Positions 58,801-64,000 of a stretch of DNA of 64,000 nt are shown here, one piece after another. Made by a program: the position numbers and the translations under genes. Position 1 is the stretch's first letter; each line of letters opens with the position of its first letter. This DNA comes from Chelydra serpentina (Eukaryota > Chordata > Testudines > Chelydridae): NCBI GenBank assembly GCA_037349315.1, contig JBAIAC010000027.1, positions 1,550,001-1,614,000 on the forward strand, in the 5' to 3' direction. A model generated the notes under the pieces. The model saw only the letters and a list, made by a program, of their open reading frames with translations, made no database searches and had not been told where the DNA came from.

Positions 58801-59483
58801 ATATCTGTCTGAAGAATACTTCAGCTGAAAGGAGACTATCATTCACCATGGTATCTGGGCATCTCTGTTGCAAATAATCTACACAGAGAACGCAGCCAGA
58901 GCCAGATTGTCCTGAGACTACCAGGTTAGGAGGATCCTATTTTGAACAGGACGACACCAATAGATGGTACATTTGAAACAGCAGGAAATATTTCTTGACG
59001 TATCACAAAGACCTTCATTCCCTGGAATTCCCAGCTGCAGGATGGTCAGCGGCTGAATCCCACAGCTGTGCAGGTGTTAGCGGCCCTAAAAAGCCATCAC
59101 TGAATGAGTGTAATTAGATCTCATGCTTCAGGACATTGCTCAAGGGCCAAAAAGGATCTTCAGCTCCCTCCCATCCCTTCATCTACTACAACACCGCACG
59201 GCTGTTTAGAGGCACCATAGGGGGGTGGAGCTTTCCTTTGAAACACCAAATATTGGCCATGGCTGGAGGCAGGGTACTGGGCTTGACGGGGACCAATGGT
59301 TTGATCTTGTTTGGCCAATCCTATGTTCCTAGAGGTACTGCTGGCAGCCTGAAGGGTTACCTCCCCAAAAGACACAAGCAAGAGGAGAGAGGTCTCCTTA
59401 CCTTTGTGTGTCAGAAATGCACCACCAAGCCCAGGCCCAGCCTCCGAACACATACTGCTTTAGATCAGAGCCGCAGCAGCCAC
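40857..59483 (-). CDS. FLOT2: FLOT2, flotillin-2/reggie-1 (partial: exon 1 not found)
   Basis: Exon 2 to the stop join without frame errors and give 411 codons if one exon 3 is used. With the roughly 17 residues of exon 1 the total equals the 428 aa I recall for mammalian FLOT2. Flotillin-2 is a membrane-associated scaffold that oligomerises with flotillin-1 at the plasma membrane and endosomes. The N-terminal SPFH/PHB domain is encoded by exons 2-6 and includes the GGCCG palmitoylated cysteine pair and the WAWAWWCI hydrophobic hairpin. The C-terminal flotillin domain (exons 7-10) is a coiled coil with EAEA-type repeats such as AEAEAHRMQ. The myristoylated N-terminus is missing and probably lies beyond 64000. 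Two alternative exon 3 copies are present. Identity is very secure. Confidence 0.97.
41368..41517 (-). CDS. FLOT2: FLOT2 coding exon 10
   Basis: 150 bp, 50 codons; [20 protein letters not shown], then [20 protein letters not shown] and [10 protein letters not shown]. Oligomerisation region near the C-terminus. Acceptor cctccacag, donor AAG/GTGAGC. Confidence 0.97.
41864..42047 (-). CDS. FLOT2: FLOT2 coding exon 9
   Basis: 184 bp; [20 protein letters not shown] through KYGDAAK-type helix (here [17 protein letters not shown]). Contains the EA-rich repeats of the flotillin domain. Acceptor tttccag, donor CAG/GTGAGA. Confidence 0.97.
42163..43586. repeat. 59-bp minisatellite in FLOT2 intron 8 with higher-order structure
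   Basis: About 24 tandem units of exactly 59 bp (ctcagcgtgccgagaccccc, then tgctcccaacgcaggg, then tcaactcccgtgcgact). Variable sites: gtcaaatc / gtcaactc / ctcaactc / ctcaaatc, and tcgg / tctg / tcag. Units at 43023-43199 and 43200-43376 form the same three-unit pattern. Because 59 is not divisible by three, each frame passes through the unit in three phases, and none hits a stop; this makes 290-550 aa spurious open frames. Confidence 0.97.
43634..43848 (-). CDS. FLOT2: FLOT2 coding exon 8
   Basis: 215 bp; [20 protein letters not shown] through [17 protein letters not shown] and two bases of Lys. Flotillin domain coiled coil. Acceptor gtgtgcag, donor GAA/GTGAGT. A large minisatellite begins about 50 bp into the next intron. 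Confidence 0.97.
45267..45386 (-). CDS. FLOT2: FLOT2 coding exon 7
   Basis: 120 bp, 40 codons; [20 protein letters not shown], then [20 protein letters not shown]. Coiled-coil stalk. Acceptor cctgcag, donor AAG/GTGAGT. Confidence 0.96.
45497..45610 (-). CDS. FLOT2: FLOT2 coding exon 6
   Basis: 114 bp, 38 codons; [20 protein letters not shown], then [18 protein letters not shown], the end of the SPFH domain and start of the helical stalk. Includes the Tyr in YDKV, a region phosphorylated by Src-family kinases in mammals. Acceptor ctgtctag, donor CGG/GTACGT. Confidence 0.96.
46139..46257 (-). CDS. FLOT2: FLOT2 coding exon 5
   Basis: 119 bp; [20 protein letters not shown], then [19 protein letters not shown]. 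Acceptor ttcccag, donor AAG/GTACAG. Confidence 0.96.
46634..46757 (-). CDS. FLOT2: FLOT2 coding exon 4
   Basis: 124 bp; [19 protein letters not shown], then [24 protein letters not shown] domain core. Acceptor tctccag, donor CTAG/GTGTGG. Confidence 0.96.
49500..49785 (+). mobile_element. CR1 LINE reverse-transcriptase fragment
   Basis: Plus strand resembles the CR1 RT region ([12 protein letters not shown]..., then a segment like WQMKVNVxKxKxMHVG), broken by stops. Ends abruptly where an oppositely oriented CR1 begins. Confidence 0.7.
49786..50470 (-). mobile_element. CR1 LINE 3' fragment
   Basis: Minus-orientation CR1 3' region, clearly related to the copies at 32.5 and 34.9 kb (taagaatacgagaatggccat at its 3' end; tcagacagaagctgctccat further in). 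Confidence 0.88.
52240..52450 (+). repeat. L2/MIR-like ancient repeat
   Basis: Same module as at 1.4-1.7 kb: gctagcaccttccatctgaa, cattaatgaattaatttgc, ggttaaatgacttgcc, gtgttctaaccgcatgac. Confidence 0.55.
53762..53852 (-). CDS. FLOT2: FLOT2 exon 3b, downstream alternative copy (mammal-like sequence)
   Basis: 91 bp. With AG from exon 2 it encodes [21 protein letters not shown] then [10 protein letters not shown], identical to the mammalian FLOT2 segment as I recall it. Acceptor acgttttttggcag, donor CAG/GTACAG. Same length and phase as exon 3a, 2.1 kb further along the transcript. Confidence 0.93.
53853..55972 (-). other. FLOT2: FLOT2 intron between the two exon 3 copies
   Basis: 2120 bp of non-coding, moderately AT-rich DNA. 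Too long for simple steric exclusion of splicing between the flanking exons. No repeat family recognised with confidence. Confidence 0.75.
55973..56063 (-). CDS. FLOT2: FLOT2 exon 3a, upstream alternative copy
   Basis: 91 bp. With the AG from exon 2 it encodes [21 protein letters not shown] then [10 protein letters not shown]. Acceptor cgctgctcag after a pyrimidine-rich stretch; donor CAG/GTAATA. It ends in phase 0 and joins exon 4 (VKIMTE). About 20 of 30 residues match exon 3b; differences include LC for QP, N for D, P for A and Y for T. No stop or frame damage, so it appears functional. It is not the version I recall for mammalian FLOT2. Confidence 0.9.
56064..59401 (-). other. FLOT2: FLOT2 intron between exon 2 and exon 3a
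   Basis: 3.3 kb of non-coding DNA with the Harbinger-like MITE at 57.0-57.3 kb. No further exon 3 copy seen. Confidence 0.75.
57032..57271. mobile_element. Harbinger-like MITE, 240 bp
   Basis: Ends agctatgtctacactgc and gcagtgtcgacataggc are inverted repeats with two to three mismatches, flanked on both sides by TAA (57029-57031; 57272-57274), as expected for the 3-bp TWA duplications of PIF/Harbinger elements. In the FLOT2 exon 2 to exon 3a intron. Confidence 0.65.
59402..59483 (-). CDS. FLOT2: FLOT2 coding exon 2
   Basis: 82 bp; encodes [20 protein letters not shown] then CISDTQ and the first two bases of Arg. Contains the palmitoylation cysteine pair (Cys19/Cys20 in the mammalian numbering I recall). 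Acceptor gtagcacaag...ctacag, donor AAAG/GTAAGG. Confidence 0.97.
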
Positions 59484-62400
59484 CTGTAGCACAAGCAGAA
59501 AGCACAAGTATGTTACACACACACACCCGTCTCCCCCAAGCCAGTGACACACAAAAACTTGCTGCCAAATAGCTCTCCACGCAATGAGGAGCCCCAGTAG
59601 CGACCCGCCAGATTGCAGAAAACGTACGCTCAATTCCCGGGAAAGAAAAGGCAGAGAGCAGCTCCCTGACAAACAGCAGCCGTCTGGAATACTGGCCTTT
59701 CCACCCCCCGAGGCTGAAGAACATGGCTGAGGAAATTAATTCTGCTAGTTTCCCCCAATCTTCCTGAAACCACAGTGATGTACTGACACAGCATGCGACT
59801 GCTGCAATGGTAGAGGTGAGCTAAATGCATGCTAACCCACAGGACAGAGGACACAAGAACAGCTTTCCTGAAGCCCCCCCCTATATGTTGCTCTCCTCAC
59901 CATTGAGGCTGTTGTACATTCAGTGCTGACCCAACTACCATATTTGCAAGACTTAGACCGGGGTGGGCAAAATACGCCCGGGGGCCGCATCCGGCCCTTC
60001 AGATGTTTTAATCAGCCCTCGAGCTCCCGCCGGGGAGCAGGGTCCAGGGCTTGCCCCGCTCTGGCGCTCCAGCCGGGGAGCAGGGTCAGGGGTTGACCCC
60101 ACTCCACGCGGCTCCCGGAAGCAGTGGCATGCCCCCCCTCTGACTCCTATGTGAAGGGGCAGCCAGGGGGCTCCGCACGCTGTCTCTGCCCCAAGCGTGG
60201 TCCCTGCAGCTCCCATTGGCCAGGAACAATGGCCAATGGGAGCTGCAGGAGCGGCACCTGCGGACAGAGCAACGCACAGAGCCGCCTGGCCATGCCTCTG
60301 CATAGGAGCCGGAGAGGGGACATGCTGCTGCTTCGGGGAGCTGCTTGAGGTAAGCGCTGCCCAGAGCCTGCACCCCTGTCCCACTCCCAGGCCCCTGCAC
60401 CAGCCCTGATCCCTCTCCCGCCCTCCAAACCCCTTGGTCCCAGCCGGGAGCACCCTCCTGCACCCCAACCCCTCATCCCCAGCCCCACCCCAGAGCCCGC
60501 ACCCCCAGCCGGAGTGCTCCCCCAGCCCCCCAATTTCATGAGCATTCATGGCCCGCCATACAATTTCCATACCCATATGTGGCCCTCGGGCCAAAAAGTT
60601 TGCCCACCCCTGAGTTAGACTATAATGCCTTAGCACGCACTTGTATTACAGCAATGGGTCCTAGAGAAAACCCCTCAGAGGGATTTTCAGGGCAGGTCCT
60701 GTAAAAAGCCACATATATTTGCAGTACTAAATCAAAATTAAAAATCCTTTCCAAGATACAGGGGGCGAAGAAATCCTGCCAGGGCCTAGAGTGGGTTAAC
60801 TGGATACCCTGTTTCCTGTACAGAACCATAGATAATATTTTACAGTAAATATGATGTGAACTCCTTCTCTATGTAGAATCAGGAAGCTAGTGCCCCTTTC
60901 CCTCTGCTCAAAGCTCTTTTCACAAGGTTATTTTCTGAAGGCAACTTTTTGATATAAATCCTATTAACTGGGGGACCATTGCTGCACACAGGCAAGCTGC
61001 ATATGGGCCAGGGCGGAAGCCGCATTGTAATAGAAGACCCTCCCTTGCTTCCCAGGTCACCCTCAACAGCGAGATATCTTCCAGGACGAACTCCTGTGGA
61101 AAATGTGGGGACAGTGTTTAGTGTAGGTATATATAAATCCTATTAAATGTCCTACAAAATGTTTGTTGTTTGCCATACTGAATCCAACAGGTGTCTGTTT
61201 CAAAAGCAGGGTAATTTATTATAACAACCTAGGCTTGGACAATACCTTCCGCTTTTGGCTCCGGAATATTAGGACATCCCAGGCTTTGAAGGTACAACAC
61301 AGACTCAATTGCTTGCAAGTTGCTTAACTTTGTGTTTTTTCCAGTAACTCTTTTTGCCATGCTCAGGTTTAAGACCTGAAACCAGTGAGCTTAAGAGCCA
61401 CTAGCTTAGATTTTTTGTTTTGACCACTACTTGTACATGCATTATTCTCCCACCTCCAAGACAACAGCTCCATGCTAACTTGCATGGCAGCTGGAAGACT
61501 ATTCCTCCGAATCGGGGGTGGGTGGGGGGTGGAACTTAGGCGGTCTGCACTTAAAAATTAGATCAACCCTAGTTACGTCACTTGGGGCTGTGAAAAATTG
61601 TGTATCCTGAGTGCCGCAATTAGATTAACCTAACCACCTGTGAAGAGGCAGCTAGGTTGACGAAATAATTCTTCTGTCGACCTAGCTATTGGCTCTGTGA
61701 GAGATGGATTAGAAAAACCCCTTCTGTGGAAGTAGGGAGTGTCCACGCTGTGCCGCTGTAACAAAGACAAGCCCTCAGAGAAGCTGACTGGTATGACAGC
61801 TCCTAAAACAGATTCAAAGTAATGTCGTCGAATATCGCTTGGAGGATCGGAGACTGGCCTGCTCAGTTAATTAGCCAGACTCTCAGAATGTACACTGTTT
61901 GCCGCTTCTTAACCTCATTTTCTGTTACCTGTATAGCACAATGTTCTGGATAGATTCTGCTTCCCAGAACCATACTTTTCACTGAGCAGAAACGGCAGCA
62001 TGTGTCCCTTCAAACAGATTTTATTTTCGTTCACAGACAATGCAAGGAAATACCCTACTTAGAATCTTCTCCAAATTGAGCAGTATCACCCCTACTAATT
62101 CTCACCAGAAAGCACAGCGTTACACTTGTGCACAGCAGATTTGGTGACATGTAGTGCCGTTTAGTAAAATCCTTCTTAACAGTGTCCAAAGCAGAAAGAA
62201 AATACGGAAAGTCATAATAAGGTTCTTCTAGAAAGATTCAATCTGCATTTACTAATGGGAGTGAATTGCCAGACAGTTCTTTAATACAAGTTGTACATCT
62301 GGGCACAGTAGCATACTGTGGGGGTAAAAGAATGAGCTGCATGAACTAATTGCTTTAAACACTAATTTCCCATTTATAATCTTGCCATCTGCTTCCCAAG

Positions 62401-64000
62401 TCCCAAAGATCAAGTGGAAAAACAAAAACAAATCACCAATGTGAAAACTTTGCAAATCTGGAAAACAAATCCCAGCACAATGAGATCTGGCAGAGAAACC
62501 TCCTATTTCAGCTATAACATCCCCTCTTTTCTTCAAGTCTGGGTTTCACAGCTACTTGGCTCCAACTTACAGACATCCACTGTGCCTTTTCCAGCACAAT
62601 AGAATACAGCCAGCTACATTACCAAGGGCGGATTCATGCCAGGCAGCACTATTCCAGCTTGGAGCCTGCAGAGGGAAGCGGTCCCTGCATTAAAGTCAGA
62701 AGTTTTCCCAGAGCCAACACTAGATGGCCTGGTTCTTAGGAGATTAGATGAACCAAATGAGGGTTTATGATTAGGTCCAGGTATACATACAGAAAATGCC
62801 TCCAGCAGATCCAAAAAGGCCCTTCGCGCTGCTGCTCTAAGAGTGGCATACAAGAACCGACAGAAGCCCATCTGGGGAGAGGAACATATGGGGACGTGAG
62901 GCCAGAAACACAGGGGATCTGGAACAAGCCTCCCAGCTGTTGACAGACTTATGCTAGCAAGGCTTGAGCTAGCCAGCTAAAAATAGCACACTCCCAGCTG
63001 CAGAGCTGACATACCCACTGAGGCCCAAAGGTAGAGGTCCCTTCCGCAGTTTAAACCATTAAACAGACGCGTAATCAAACTAGCTTTGATGAGTGAGCGT
63101 GACAATGTGAGCAGTCACCTTCTACTCTGGCTACTGCATTTGGGAGCTTAACCATTACGGATGGTAGCAGGTCTGGTGATCACACACCCTCTTCCAGTGA
63201 CTGCATGGAGACAGGATGGTGCCAGGAAGGAGAATCAAAATGAGCTGGGCCCCAGGAGACAGAGGAGAAAGGAGGGGACAGGAACCCCCTCCTTCACCTG
63301 TATGAAACAACTTCGTTTGCTTTCTTCTTACCGCCCTCTATGGGCAAAGAGATGCCAAATCTCATTGTTCTGTAATTAGAACAAATGGTGAAAGTCATGT
63401 AACCCAATCTGTTTATGTTCAAACATACTGGGCTTGTTAACCAAAACAAACTGAGCCATGCTGGGAAATGTCAAAAAAACACTAACAACCGAGTGCAGAA
63501 AATTAGGGAGCTGGTTAGTAATTAAAAGCAATTATTGAAAAAGAGATGATGGGGAGGAGAGAAAATGAAACTGGACAACAGATGCATAAAGAAACTCGTG
63601 TGCAGTGAAGTCAGAGTCTGGGCATAGATCAGTGTCAGAATCTCAGGCACTAGTTGTATCAACTTAACTAAAATGAATGTAAATGGACTAGGGTTAGTTA
63701 AACCAGTGCAAACTCCTGTTTGGACACTTATCAATCAAAAATCGGTTACACTAGTTTAGCTAGCACCAGTAACAAGCTAAACTGATAGTTTTAAATGGAT
63801 CTATACAGTGTACGCACAGCATTTACACTGGGTTAACTACATTGAGTTCAAAACACACCTTTGAATGAACTAGTGGAACTCTGTGTATAGATCAGGCCTT
63901 GTTAAAAAAAAATCCAACGTACGGCTTGAATTTTACAAGCCATAACTCAGGTGTGCAACATTACACCATGAAAATCGCATTCTTCCTGGAAAGTAAAGGG
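59484..64000 (-). other. FLOT2: FLOT2 intron 1 (to the window edge)
   Basis: No sequence encoding MGNC... was found on the minus strand, so exon 1 probably lies beyond 64000. Contains the 654-bp hAT element at 60.0-60.6 kb. A stretch at 61.54-61.78 kb and another at 63.66-63.9 kb resemble decayed turtle DNA elements but their ends were not defined. Confidence 0.65.
59959..60612. mobile_element. hAT-type element, 654 bp, with near-perfect 8-bp target duplication
   Basis: Ends are cggggtgggcaaa and tttgcccacccctg, inverted repeats of the CAGGGGTGGGCAAA hAT group. Flanking acttagac (59951-59958) and agttagac (60613-60620) differ at one base. Open frames of 125-227 codons inside are GC-rich artefacts. 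Lies in FLOT2 intron 1. Confidence 0.82.

Noticed and set aside
60086..60636. A 227-codon minus-strand gene
   Set aside because: Lies inside the hAT element, Gly-rich, open because of GC content.

Overview
The window is vertebrate nuclear DNA and almost certainly comes from a turtle, probably a cryptodire. Genes are split into many short exons with consensus splice sites. The interspersed repeats look like turtle families: long CR1 LINE 3' ends, a tRNA-derived SINE with intact A and B boxes, hAT and Harbinger-like non-autonomous DNA elements, and L2/MIR-like relics. No prokaryotic or viral gene organisation is visible. Most long open frames come from GC-rich minisatellites and are not genes.

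All recognisable genes read on the minus strand. From low to high coordinates they are as follows. (1) A CpG island at about 11.6-13.1 kb has NRF1-type sites, a minisatellite and a minus-strand first-exon splice donor. It is probably the promoter of a gene whose first intron fills 1-12.7 kb; FAM222B is a guess from synteny. (2) ERAL1, the mitochondrial ribosome-assembly GTPase, has a complete 11-exon coding sequence of 467 codons between 26370 and 20126. Its promoter lies near 26.44 kb and its likely poly(A) signal at 19309-19314. (3) The erythroid microRNA cluster has mir-144 at about 29.19 kb and mir-451 at about 28.64 kb. A candidate poly(A) signal lies at 28414-28419, and candidate erythroid control sequences at about 30.57-30.61 kb and 32.23-32.29 kb. 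(4) FLOT2 (flotillin-2/reggie-1) has every coding exon from exon 2 to the stop codon between 59483 and 40857. Exon 1, expected to encode about 17 residues with the myristoylation site, was not found and is probably beyond 64000.

The most notable observation is that FLOT2 carries two versions of exon 3, each 91 bp, in the same phase and with good splice sites, 2.1 kb apart. They encode related but clearly different 30-residue segments of the SPFH domain. Because 91 is not a multiple of three, only one can be used per mRNA without a frameshift, so they look like mutually exclusive exons.

Other notable points: mir-144 and mir-451 are about 0.5 kb apart, wider than the spacing I recall in mammals; FLOT2 intron 8 holds a 59-bp minisatellite of about 24 units with a 177-bp higher-order repeat; ERAL1 intron 1 is largely a 53-bp minisatellite; the ERAL1 exon 3 polypyrimidine tract is a CT microsatellite; and several hAT elements keep 8-bp target-site duplications. 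All gene identities rest on reading translations and comparing them with remembered family members. No search was run.
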